7,425 bases of DNA from NCBI GenBank assembly GCA_021155145.1, contig JAJNPX010000306.1, positions 1-7,425 on the forward strand, given 5' to 3'. The notes beneath the pieces are model-generated. The model was given only the letters and a program-made list of their open reading frames with translations, had not been told where the DNA came from and did not search any database. The stretch comes from Acidisarcina sp. GTDB lineage: Bacteria > Acidobacteriota > Blastocatellia > Pyrinomonadales > Pyrinomonadaceae. Positions 1 to 6,092 of this stretch are shown piece after piece. Position numbers and translations under genes: made by a program. Position 1 is the stretch's first letter; each line of letters starts with the position of its first letter.

Positions 1-757
1 TGAGCTTTGCCGTGATCGGAACTACGATCTCACCGCCGCTCGTCACATTAAATACGCCGCCATCCTTCGGATGAGCCTCGAGGTTCGGATCTTCAAATAT
101 CCAGAGCTGATATGCCTCTTGATTGGCGTCGTTGACCGGCAACCCGCGAAAGGTCATATAACCCTGCTGTTTTGAATCGCTCCAAACCACCTCTCCGGAG
201 ACGCCCTCGGTGTCCTTTACATTGCCTTTGGTCCACTCGGCGCGTTTCAGATCGGTCGCCTCGGCGATCAGGCGGTCTCGCTTCTGAGCAAGTGTCTCTT
301 CCGGGGTCGGCTTTGGCGTCAATTGCTGCACCTTCGCCTGCAGTTCTTCGATCCGGTTCTGGTTGTAATAGAAAGAAACGGCGAGAAGAATGCATGCCGC
401 CGCCGCGGCTGCCCATCCGAACCAGTCGAAGATCGAACGCCTCGCCTTTGGCTCTTTCCACTGAAAGGCCTGTGTCGGCTGGTCGTGAATGCTCTCGCCG
501 CTCGTACCTGCGGCACCCGCAAAATATTCGTCAGCCGTCCTTCTCAGTTTTGCTTCAAGATGGGCGGGCATCCGCTCGAATCTTGTCTCCGAAAGCGCGA
601 TGGCCGCTGCCGTCATTTCCAGCGAGTGCGCATCCGTACTGCTATTCGCACCTTCTTTCGAAAGCTCCCCGAGCTGCTTTGCCTCATCATCCGTGAGGCC
701 AAAGATAGCCTGGTCGCATAGCAGGTCGAGAAGTTTATCGTCCATACCGTTGCTCAT
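1..757 (-). CDS. RskA-type anti-sigma factor, 3' end cut by window edge
   Basis: Likely a membrane anti-sigma factor that binds and restrains the ECF sigma factor encoded just upstream. 252 codons are visible before the left edge, so the C-terminus is missing. Residues 1-100 form a cytoplasmic part beginning MSNGMDDKLLDLLC, with an LTDDEAKQL stretch of the kind seen in RskA N-terminal domains. A hydrophobic segment at about 112-131 (WFGWAAAAAACILLAVSFYY) is a single membrane span. A short charged helix follows (132-148, NRIEELQAKVQQL). From about 165 an extracytoplasmic domain resembles the RskA C-terminal family, with QGYMTFRGLPVND and AYQLWIFED motifs. The ATG at 757 is supported by an AGGAGG at 765-770, 7 nt upstream. 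The start overlaps the sigma gene's stop as ATGA (754-757), so translation is probably coupled and the two proteins matched in amount. I see no obvious zinc-binding HxxxCxxC motif, so this is not a ZAS-type anti-sigma. Confidence 0.88.
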   Translation of the reverse strand, partial: MSNGMDDKLLDLLCDQAIFGLTDDEAKQLGELSKEGANSSTDAHSLEMTAAAIALSETRFERMPAHLEAKLRRTADEYFAGAAGTSGESIHDQPTQAFQWKEPKARRSIFDWFGWAAAAAACILLAVSFYYNQNRIEELQAKVQQLTPKPTPEETLAQKRDRLIAEATDLKRAEWTKGNVKDTEGVSGEVVWSDSKQQGYMTFRGLPVNDANQEAYQLWIFEDPNLEAHPKDGGVFNVTSGGEIVVPITAKL

Positions 758-1443
758 ACGGACACCTCCTTTGCTCCTGCTGAGTCTCCTAATCCCAATA
801 TTTCCCTAACCTGCAAGATGCCGCGGCGGGCGTGAGTTTTGACGGTCCCGAGCGGCATTCCCGTTGCGTCCGCGATCTCCTGATGCGAAAGGCCGTGCAC
901 GATCGACATCTGGAGCACCTGTCTCTGTTCGGGCCGGATCTGGTCAAGCGCTTTTGCGGCCTCGCGAGCTTCCACGTTGGTCTGCATCGTTGTGTCCGAG
1001 CGAACCGACGGCTCAGCGAGCACATCCTCCAACGAGTCTGCCGAGATCCGACGCTGCACGTGCCTGATCCTGTCGATCAGACGCCGCCGGGCGATCATCG
1101 CGACAAATGTCGTCTCAGACGCCTGATCCGGATCGAACCGCTCGGCGTTCTTCCATACATCGAGAAAGATCTCCTGTACGGCGTCCTCGGCATCTTCGGT
1201 GTTCCTGAGCATCCGGCGGGCAAGCGACCACACCAAACCTCCATAGGTATTCAGACACTCGTCGACAGCGGACCGATCCCCGTCGGCAATTCTCTGTAAG
1301 ATAGTTTTGGTCACAACGAGTTGACGGTTAGCACCAACTAAGCTACCCGATTTTGGAGGAATATTCCAGTACGACGACATCGGACCGACACCCAAACCCG
1401 TTCGCACACAAATTATGTCTAGACCGGCAGCGAGACCGCTCAT
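754..1443 (-). CDS. ECF-type sigma-70 family RNA polymerase sigma factor
   Basis: An extracytoplasmic-function sigma factor, 229 aa from the ATG at 1443. It should direct RNA polymerase to a specific promoter set when released by the downstream anti-sigma factor. Region 2 spans about residues 60-132: LNTYGGLVWSLARRML, then DAEDAVQEIFLDVWK for core binding and -10 recognition, then TTFVAMIARRRLIDRIR. Region 4 spans about 165-220: IRPEQRQVLQMSIVHGLSHQEIA followed by the helix-turn-helix motif MPLGTVKTHARRG that reads the -35. The family normally starts near residue 44 here (VTKTILQRIADGD), so about 43 residues are an unusual N-terminal extension. The ATG at 1443 was kept because GGAGG lies 7 nt upstream (1451-1455). 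An ATG at 1380 and a GTG at 1314 are in-frame alternatives with poorer Shine-Dalgarno sequences. The gene's stop overlaps the anti-sigma start. SigK/RskA-like pairing is inferred from this neighbour. No self-promoter was identified with confidence. Confidence 0.92.
   Translation of the reverse strand: MSGLAAGLDIICVRTGLGVGPMSSYWNIPPKSGSLVGANRQLVVTKTILQRIADGDRSAVDECLNTYGGLVWSLARRMLRNTEDAEDAVQEIFLDVWKNAERFDPDQASETTFVAMIARRRLIDRIRHVQRRISADSLEDVLAEPSVRSDTTMQTNVEAREAAKALDQIRPEQRQVLQMSIVHGLSHQEIADATGMPLGTVKTHARRGILQVREILGLGDSAGAKEVSV
765..770 (-). promoter_or_regulatory. Strong Shine-Dalgarno of the anti-sigma gene
   Basis: AGGAGG on the minus strand, 7 nt before the ATG at 757. It lies inside the last codons of the sigma gene. 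Together with the ATGA overlap, it fixes the start of the anti-sigma factor. Confidence 0.8.
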
Positions 1444-1450
1444 CTTCCAA

Positions 1451-1455
1451 CCTCC
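1451..1455 (-). promoter_or_regulatory. Shine-Dalgarno supporting the long sigma-factor start
   Basis: GGAGG on the minus strand lies 7 nt before the ATG at 1443. It is the main reason to accept the extended N-terminus of the sigma factor over the downstream ATG (1380) or GTG (1314). Confidence 0.65.
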
Positions 1456-1504
1456 GATAATAAGATTCGCAGTTAAGCCGGCGTTGGATTTAAACAGGCA
1501 GCGG

Positions 1505-1960
1505 CTACCGCCGAGCGGTGAGGCGCGAAACGATATAGATAAGGAAGAGGCTGATGCTGGTGCCCGCGGATATGAGGCAAAATTGGCAGAAGGCCCCGAT
1601 CACAAATGCCTGAAGATAGATCAGCCACGCCGATGCCGCCGCCATAAGAAACGCCAGGCCGCCAAAGAGGCTCCAGAGCGGTTTGTTTCCGTAAGCCGCA
1701 AGCACCGCAAGCGAGAACGCTGCGAAATATGCCAGGGCCCCGATAGCTGCGATCGGTATTCCCGCGATCTCGGCATATGCGCTGGTCAGGACCGTCTCAC
1801 AACCCTCGACAATGCTGCATGGAACCGGCTCGGCCGTAAAGTGATGCACCGTAAGGTAAACCGAATCCGCAAGGCCGACAACGGCAAGCGCCGCTCCGAG
1901 AAGCGGCAGCTTTGCTATGCCTTCGGCGTTCGCAGCTCCGGTTGTTTCGCCCTCGGTCAT
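1505..1960 (-). CDS. VKOR-family membrane thiol oxidase (DsbB-like role)
   Basis: Vitamin K epoxide reductase family protein, 151 aa. Bacterial members reoxidise a DsbA-type partner and pass the electrons to membrane quinone. The sequence shows four probable membrane helices, at about 17-37, 68-90, 95-115 and 117-146. It has the family's two cysteine pairs: a loop pair C48/C54 (PCSIVEGC) and a helix CxxC C125/C128 (FCQFC). The loop pair is followed by the typical TSAYAEIAGIPIAAIG stretch. The start ATG at 1960 overlaps the stop of the upstream DsbA-like gene as ATGA (1957-1960). No good Shine-Dalgarno precedes it, so translation probably depends on coupling. In some bacteria VKOR is fused to a thioredoxin-like domain; here the partner is a separate adjacent gene. 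The length fits a stand-alone VKOR. The quinone link is known for the family and not visible in the sequence. Confidence 0.92.
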   Translation of the reverse strand: MTEGETTGAANAEGIAKLPLLGAALAVVGLADSVYLTVHHFTAEPVPCSIVEGCETVLTSAYAEIAGIPIAAIGALAYFAAFSLAVLAAYGNKPLWSLFGGLAFLMAAASAWLIYLQAFVIGAFCQFCLISAGTSISLFLIYIVSRLTARR

Positions 1961-2754
1961 TTGGAAGTGTTCACCGTCTGGTTTGCGGCGGCCGCGTTCG
2001 TGCCGGCGGCGCTGTTCGCTGGTGCCGATGCCTTGGTCGTAGCCTCGATCTCGGAATCGATGAGCTGCTTCATGGTCGAGACGTTCACGTCGGCGAATGG
2101 GATCAATTTGTTATTGATATAGACCGACGGGGTCGAACTTACGCCGAGGGCTCGGGCACGCTGAATGTCCAGATCGATCCGGCCTTTGGTGCCGAGGCCC
2201 GCCGCGTCGCTTTCCCATTTAGGTACGTCAAGCCCGATCTTTTCCGCATACCCTCTCCAGATCTCGCGGTAATTTCCCGAGTTTGCCCAGGTCTGCTGAC
2301 CCGACATCATCCGGTCCAGCATCGCCCAAAACTTCGGAACTCCCTGCATACCCGCAGCTTCCACCACCGTCGCGGCGTCGTACGCCTTGTCGTGCATGCC
2401 GAGCGGCAGGTGCCGGAAGACGAACCGTACATTCTTATTGCCGGCGTACGCGGACTGTAAGTCTTTCATCACCGGATGAGCGACGGCGCATGACGGGCAT
2501 TGAAAATCGGCAAATTCCTCTATCGTGACAGCGGCCGTCGGCTGGCCGATGGCGTACACGGGCGACGCTCCGGGAGGCGCGTTGGCCGGGACCGACGGCG
2601 TCCGCGAAGTGTTGGAGGCCGTGGTGGAAGTGTTGCCCGGTGTCTGCGGCTTCGAGGTGCTGTATAGATAGGCGATCCCCGCTACGGTCGCGATCAGGAC
2701 CAGAGCGATGATCAGGACCGGCATCATGCTGCTTTTCTTTGTGTCTTTTGTCAT
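1957..2754 (-). CDS. Membrane-anchored DsbA-like thioredoxin-fold disulfide oxidoreductase
   Basis: A thiol-disulfide oxidoreductase of the DsbA/thioredoxin-4 type, predicted to introduce disulfides into exported proteins outside the cytoplasmic membrane. From the ATG at 2754 it is 265 aa. A basic N-terminus (MTKDTKKSS) leads into one hydrophobic segment (about 11-31, PVLIIALVLIATVAGIAYLY), a signal anchor. A Ser/Thr/Pro-rich linker runs to about residue 65. The catalytic domain begins near 70, with VTIEEFADFQCPSC giving the CPSC active site (C86, C89). The cis-proline loop is SSTPSVYIN (P209). The C-terminal 28 or so residues are an Ala/Thr/Asn-rich tail without motifs. A TTG two codons upstream (2760) could serve as start instead. 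Neither start has a clear Shine-Dalgarno, and ATG is preferred. The gene begins 13 nt after the dxs stop and overlaps the VKOR start by 4 nt. VKOR is the likely reoxidising partner. Confidence 0.92.
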   Translation of the reverse strand: MTKDTKKSSMMPVLIIALVLIATVAGIAYLYSTSKPQTPGNTSTTASNTSRTPSVPANAPPGASPVYAIGQPTAAVTIEEFADFQCPSCAVAHPVMKDLQSAYAGNKNVRFVFRHLPLGMHDKAYDAATVVEAAGMQGVPKFWAMLDRMMSGQQTWANSGNYREIWRGYAEKIGLDVPKWESDAAGLGTKGRIDLDIQRARALGVSSTPSVYINNKLIPFADVNVSTMKQLIDSEIEATTKASAPANSAAGTNAAAANQTVNTSK

Positions 2755-2767
2755 TTTCAAAAAAGTT

Positions 2768-4696
2768 CTATCGGACCACTCTTAATCTCTTTCCCTGCTT
2801 TGTGCGTTCACCCAATGATCTATGATGCTCGAGCGACTTCGAATATATTCCGTCGGCATCGAGTCCGAATTTGGCGAGAAGCAATTTCGGGTCGCCGTGG
2901 GTGACGATCTTGTCCGGCACGCCCATTCGGACGACCTTGACCTTGTCCTGCAGGCCCCGAGCTTCGAGCAGCTCGAGGACCGCAGATCCGAAACCACCGG
3001 CGAGATAAGCCTCTTCAACGGTCACGATCAGCCGGTGATCTTCGAGCAGCGACAGGATCAGATCCTCATCCAGCGGCTTTACGAAACGCGCGTTTACGAC
3101 GGTCGCGTTGATGCCGTCCTTTTCAAGCATTTCAGCGGCCGCGACCGAATCCCGGACCATCGAACCGTAGGCAAGGATCACTACATCCGTGCCGTCGCGA
3201 AGCACCTCACCCTTTCCGATCTCGATGACCTGCGGGTCGCGTTCGATGTCGGCCCCGATGCCGCTGCCCCGCGGATATCGAATTGCCGCCGGGCCGTCAT
3301 GTTCGATCGCCGTGAGCATCATATCCCGCATCTCGCCCTCGTCCTTCGGTGCCATGAGGACGATGTTCGGATAACCTCGGAAATAGGCGATATCAAGCAG
3401 GCCGTGGTGCGTCGGCCCATCCGCTCCAACGATGCCGGCACGATCCATCGCGAAGGTCACATTCAGGTCCTGCAGGCAAACGTCATGGATCACCTGATCA
3501 AATCCGCGCTGGAGGAATGTCGAGTAGATCGCAGCGACCGGCTTTAGGCCCTCGCACGCCATTCCGGCGCAAAACGTCACCGCGTGCTGCTCGGCAATGC
3601 CCACGTCGAACGCACGTTCCGGAAATCTCTCAAGCACCTTGTCGATCCCGGTCCCGTCGGGCATTGCCGCGGTGATGGCGACGACCTTATCGTCTTTCGC
3701 CATAAGCTCGCACATCGTACGCCCGAAAACTTCTGTATATGTCGGAGGAGCGGACTTGCCCGACTTGTAGGGCAATCCGGTCTTTGGGTCGAAAGGCCCG
3801 GTGGCGTGGTATGCGTAATAATTCTTTTCCGGGTTGGGAAAGCCATGGCCCTTGTTGGTCAGTGCGTGGACGATCACCGGGCCGTCGTCGATCCTCTTCG
3901 CTGCTTCGAGCGCCCGCACCATCATCGGGACGTTGTGCCCGTCAACATAACCGATGTACTTGAATCCGAGTTCGTTCACAAGCGCGCCCGGAAGCACCGC
4001 AGCCGCGATCGCGTCCTTGAACGATTTGGCCGCCCGGCGCAGTGTTCCGCCGATGCCCGGAACGCTCTCTAATGCATCGCCGATCTCTTCTTTCAGGTGC
4101 TGATAACTCTGCGCTTCCTTGATGCGGTTGAGATAGCCGCTGAGGCTTCCGACCGCCGGCGCGATCGACATTCCGTTGTCGTTCAGGATCACGATCAGCC
4201 GCGACTTCAGATGACCGGCCTGGTTGATCGCCTCCATTGCCATCCCGCCCGCGAGCGACGAGTCGCCGATCAGTGCACAAACGTGAAAGTCTTCGCCCTT
4301 CCGGTCGCGGGCGATCGCCATACCGAGCGCAGCCGAGATCGAGGTCGATGCATGGCCGGCACCGAATGTGTCGTATTCCGACTCGTCCCGGCGAAGAAAG
4401 CCCGAGAGCCCGCCGTATTGCTTGATCGTGTGAAGCTGATCGCGGCGGCCCGTCAATATCTTATGAGCGTATGCCTGATGGCCGACGTCCCATACGAGCC
4501 GGTCGTTCGGCGTGTCGAACACGTAATGCATCGCAACCGCCAGCTCCACCGCGCCGAGCGACGCGCCCGTGTGGCCGCCGACGCGCGAGCACGTGTCGAT
4601 TATGAATTGGCGAACCTCGTCCGCTACTTCCTGCAGGTCTTCGGCCTTAAGCTGGCGAAGGTCGGCAGGCGAATTGATCTCTGACAAGAATCTCAT
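2768..4696 (-). CDS. dxs: 1-deoxy-D-xylulose-5-phosphate synthase
   Basis: Cytoplasmic thiamine-diphosphate enzyme that condenses pyruvate with glyceraldehyde 3-phosphate to give 1-deoxy-D-xylulose 5-phosphate. This is the first step of the MEP isoprenoid route, whose product is also used for thiamine and pyridoxal phosphate in many bacteria. The 642-aa length is normal and the protein looks intact. Domain I (1 to about 310) has GGHTGASLG with active-site H42, and GHQAYAHKILTGR. Its thiamine-diphosphate motif runs from GDS (144-146) to NDN (172-174). Domain II (about 318-480) has DVGIAEQHAVTFCAGMA with the catalytic Glu369, and DRAGIVGADGPTHHG with D426 and H430/H431. Domain III (about 490-630) has the transketolase C-terminal fold, including VTVEEAYLAGGFGSAV. 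The third residue of the usual GDG motif is Ser. The start ATG at 4696 gives the usual FLSEINSPADLRQL beginning; only a weak GGAAA precedes it. It heads a minus-strand run into the DsbA-like and VKOR genes. Confidence 0.98.
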   Translation of the reverse strand: MRFLSEINSPADLRQLKAEDLQEVADEVRQFIIDTCSRVGGHTGASLGAVELAVAMHYVFDTPNDRLVWDVGHQAYAHKILTGRRDQLHTIKQYGGLSGFLRRDESEYDTFGAGHASTSISAALGMAIARDRKGEDFHVCALIGDSSLAGGMAMEAINQAGHLKSRLIVILNDNGMSIAPAVGSLSGYLNRIKEAQSYQHLKEEIGDALESVPGIGGTLRRAAKSFKDAIAAAVLPGALVNELGFKYIGYVDGHNVPMMVRALEAAKRIDDGPVIVHALTNKGHGFPNPEKNYYAYHATGPFDPKTGLPYKSGKSAPPTYTEVFGRTMCELMAKDDKVVAITAAMPDGTGIDKVLERFPERAFDVGIAEQHAVTFCAGMACEGLKPVAAIYSTFLQRGFDQVIHDVCLQDLNVTFAMDRAGIVGADGPTHHGLLDIAYFRGYPNIVLMAPKDEGEMRDMMLTAIEHDGPAAIRYPRGSGIGADIERDPQVIEIGKGEVLRDGTDVVILAYGSMVRDSVAAAEMLEKDGINATVVNARFVKPLDEDLILSLLEDHRLIVTVEEAYLAGGFGSAVLELLEARGLQDKVKVVRMGVPDKIVTHGDPKLLLAKFGLDADGIYSKSLEHHRSLGERTKQGKRLRVVR

Positions 4697-4714
4697 TAAA
4701 TAGTTTCCGGCATC

Positions 4715-4727
4715 GCCCTTTGCGGGC
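4715..4727. repeat. Small GC hairpin in the dxs leader
   Basis: GCCC-tttgc-GGGC inverted repeat (4715-4718 with 4724-4727). If transcription of dxs starts near 4740, it lies in the 5' leader, about 20 nt before the ATG. The stem is only 4 bp and it is not followed by a T run in either direction, so it is not a terminator. Confidence 0.35.
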
Positions 4728-4746
4728 TATTCCGTCCAAAACCCGT

Positions 4747-4755
4747 ATTTTACCA
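4747..4755 (-). promoter_or_regulatory. Candidate extended -10 promoter of dxs
   Basis: On the minus strand the sequence reads TGGTAAAAT, an extended -10 (TGn) with a 5/6 match to TATAAT. The expected start of transcription is near 4740, giving a leader of about 44 nt before the dxs ATG. The -35 region (around GCGTTT/CGCGTT) is poor, as is common for extended -10 promoters. It could drive dxs, the DsbA-like gene and VKOR together. Confidence 0.45.
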
Positions 4756-4784
4756 ACGAAGATGGCGAAAACGCGAATCCTGAA

Positions 4785-4797
4785 CGGGCTTTGCCCG
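4785..4797. repeat. Small GC hairpin between the divergent genes
   Basis: CGGGC-TTT-GCCCG inverted repeat, 5-bp stem. It resembles the 4715-4727 hairpin in sequence (a GGGC/GCCC stem and a CAAAG/CTTTG core). It lies upstream of the dxs promoter candidate. Its function is unknown. Confidence 0.35.
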
Positions 4798-4839
4798 CCT
4801 TGCTTTGATTTACATTTCTTTGCACGAGAGGTTCGGCTA

Positions 4840-4876
4840 AACCTTGATCTGCTACATCTAAGGTTGTAGGAGCTAC
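4840..4876 (+). promoter_or_regulatory. Overlapping inverted repeats upstream of the LTxxQ-protein gene
   Basis: Three pairings compete here. AACCTTGAT (4840-4848) can pair with ATC-T-AAGGTT (4856-4865), 9 bp with one bulged T. CTACA (4852-4856) can pair with TGTAG (4865-4869). GTAG (4866-4869) can pair with CTAC (4873-4876). The last two cannot form together, and the first excludes the second. They end 17 nt before the AGAGG Shine-Dalgarno at 4893-4897. They could be an RNA leader switch or an operator, or chance. No convincing -35/-10 pair for this gene was found, so whether they are transcribed is unknown. Confidence 0.3.
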
Positions 4877-4904
4877 GGCTTTAATTTATCAAAGAGGTAC
4901 CAAA

Positions 4905-5477
4905 ATGGCATTTAAAACTAAGATCATCTCCTCGATCACATTAGTGTTCGCTATCGGGGCGTTTTCGGTTTTTGCGACGGCCCAGACGACGTCGGAGACA
5001 CCGTCCGCCGATGCGAACAAGGCAGAGAAACACGAACGTAAGGGTTTCGGCAAGAGGGGCGGCAAGTTTGGCCGTCACGGCGGCCGGGGCATGATGGGCC
5101 GTCATGGCGGCGGTATGGGAATGCTCCGCGGCATCGAGTTGACCGAAGCGCAAAAGGAGCAGATAAAGGCTATCCGCCAGGCAAACAAACCGAGCGAAGA
5201 GACGATGGCCTTTATGAGGTCGCTCCGCGAGACCCGAAAGGCCGGCGGCACGATCACCGAAGACCAAAAAGCTCAGTTAAAGCAGATGCGTGATGCCCGA
5301 CGTGAAAAGGCGCAGGCCATCCACACTCAGATCATGGGAATTCTCACCCCTGAGCAAAAGGCCCAGCTCGAGGCCCGCAAGGCCGAGATGCGGCAGAACC
5401 GGGAACAGTGGAAGGAGAAACGGCAGGAAATGCGTGAAAAGCGGAAGGCCGACGTCAAGCCCGCTGACGTTAACTAA
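4905..5477 (+). CDS. Spy/CpxP-like LTxxQ-repeat exported protein
   Basis: A 190-aa exported protein resembling the Spy/CpxP (LTxxQ) group, whose characterised members are periplasmic chaperones or stress sensors. An N-terminal signal peptide (KTKIISSITLVFAIGAFSVF) has a likely cleavage after ATA or AQ near residues 26-27. Residues 46-75 are rich in Gly, Arg, His and Met, with GRHGG occurring twice (56-60 and 65-69). The helical body has three LTxxQ-like motifs, LTEAQ (79-83), ITEDQ (117-121) and LTPEQ (147-151), and a highly charged Lys/Arg/Glu C-terminal helix (about 152-184). The ATG follows AGAGG (4893-4897) by 7 nt. The gene is monocistronic: it diverges from dxs and ends at the terminator at 5503-5528. 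The exact role cannot be read from the sequence. The Gly/His/Met segment could bind metal or be a flexible linker. It is more likely Spy-like than a full sensor such as CnrX. Confidence 0.82.
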   Translation: MAFKTKIISSITLVFAIGAFSVFATAQTTSETPSADANKAEKHERKGFGKRGGKFGRHGGRGMMGRHGGGMGMLRGIELTEAQKEQIKAIRQANKPSEETMAFMRSLRETRKAGGTITEDQKAQLKQMRDARREKAQAIHTQIMGILTPEQKAQLEARKAEMRQNREQWKEKRQEMREKRKADVKPADVN

Positions 5478-5502
5478 CTCGAAAGGCTGGACTTAACATA
5501 GA

Positions 5503-5528
5503 AAAACGCCCTTCTCGGAGGGCGTTTT
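5503..5528. terminator. Bidirectional intrinsic terminator between convergent genes
   Basis: A perfect 10-bp stem, AAAACGCCCT (5503-5512) with AGGGCGTTTT (5519-5528), and a 6-nt loop TCTCGG. On the plus strand a T-rich tail follows (TTTTCGTTTG); on the minus strand TTTTTC follows. It sits 25 nt after the LTxxQ-gene stop and 21 nt after the DUF948-gene stop on the other strand, so it can end transcription from both sides. Confidence 0.92.
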
Positions 5529-5549
5529 CGTTTGTCTATTACTAAAGCG

Positions 5550-6089
5550 TCAGCCAATGAACATATCGTCCTCGACATAGACCCGATCGATCTGTTTGGG
5601 AGCGGGTGCGAACAGCACCTCGAGGCCCTTTCGCACGCCGGCCATTATCGCGGCGATCTCCCGTGCGGGTTCGACTATCTTTCGATGGACGAACTCCGTC
5701 GTATCGGTCACCTGCATATGCGTCCGATCTATCGTGTTGCTCACCATCTCGACCTTGTCGCGGGCGACCAAGGCAGTCGACGAAACGATCGTCCGCAGCT
5801 CCGAGACCTCATCTTTTATCAATTCGGTCGATTCAGCCAGATGTTTGGTCGCCGCGGCAAGATTGACCGCTACTTCGGCAAACTGCACGGACATCTCGCG
5901 GCCCTGAACGCTTATCGCGTTGACCTGCGTGATCAGCGGATCCACCCGTTCTTCTAAATGATGGACGGTGGCTGTCACCTTGCGGACCGTGATCGCGATG
6001 GCGATCAACGCGATCGCCATCACGATAAAACAGATAGCAATGACGATCGAGGCGATCATCATCCAGGTCTGCGGATCGGAGAAGTTCAT
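5550..6089 (-). CDS. DUF948-like single-span membrane protein with coiled coil
   Basis: A 179-aa protein with a hydrophobic N-terminal span (about 10-34, rich in Ile/Ala/Met), then a long amphipathic helical region (about 36-160) likely to form a coiled coil. That region includes LEERVDPLITQVNAIS and IKDEVSELRTIVSSTA. There is no cysteine motif or catalytic signature. The C-terminus is short and acidic (VYVEDDMFIG). The pattern fits DUF948 (YtxG-type) proteins, which have no well-defined biochemical activity. The gene starts 3 nt after the stop of the ytxH-like gene. GGAAGAG about 12 nt upstream is a poorly spaced Shine-Dalgarno, so coupled translation is likely. In Bacillus a DUF948 gene also neighbours ytxH, which supports a joint role, possibly in the cell envelope or stress response. 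That role is inferred. The terminator at 5503-5528 follows. Confidence 0.75.
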   Translation of the reverse strand: MNFSDPQTWMMIASIVIAICFIVMAIALIAIAITVRKVTATVHHLEERVDPLITQVNAISVQGREMSVQFAEVAVNLAAATKHLAESTELIKDEVSELRTIVSSTALVARDKVEMVSNTIDRTHMQVTDTTEFVHRKIVEPAREIAAIMAGVRKGLEVLFAPAPKQIDRVYVEDDMFIG

Positions 6090-6092
6090 AAA

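Noticed and set aside
93..461. A 122-codon minus-strand open frame in another phase
   Set aside because: It is an out-of-frame shadow of the anti-sigma gene, which continues through this stretch in its own frame to the window edge.
172..721. Plus-strand open frames over the anti-sigma gene
   Set aside because: Ser/Arg/Pro-rich shadow translations. The minus-strand frame gives a coherent RskA-like protein with a membrane span and a good ribosome binding site.
1444..1504. A promoter or terminator in the VKOR-sigma gap
   Set aside because: TTTAAA and TATTAT-like hexamers exist but no pair has proper spacing, and the GCCGGC palindrome has no T tract. Neither was strong enough to list.
1415..2122. 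A 235-codon plus-strand open frame over the VKOR gene and sigma start
   Set aside because: It is antisense to VKOR and its translation is low-complexity Arg-rich sequence. The minus-strand VKOR has the four expected cysteines and membrane helices.
2822..3547. A 241-codon plus-strand open frame within dxs
   Set aside because: It lies antisense to an intact, well-conserved dxs and its translation shows no family motif. Long antisense frames are common in GC-rich coding DNA.
4805..4890. A sigma70 promoter for the LTxxQ gene
   Set aside because: TTGATT, TTTACA, TTGCAC and TTGATC were tried as -35 boxes. None has a credible -10 at 16-18 nt.
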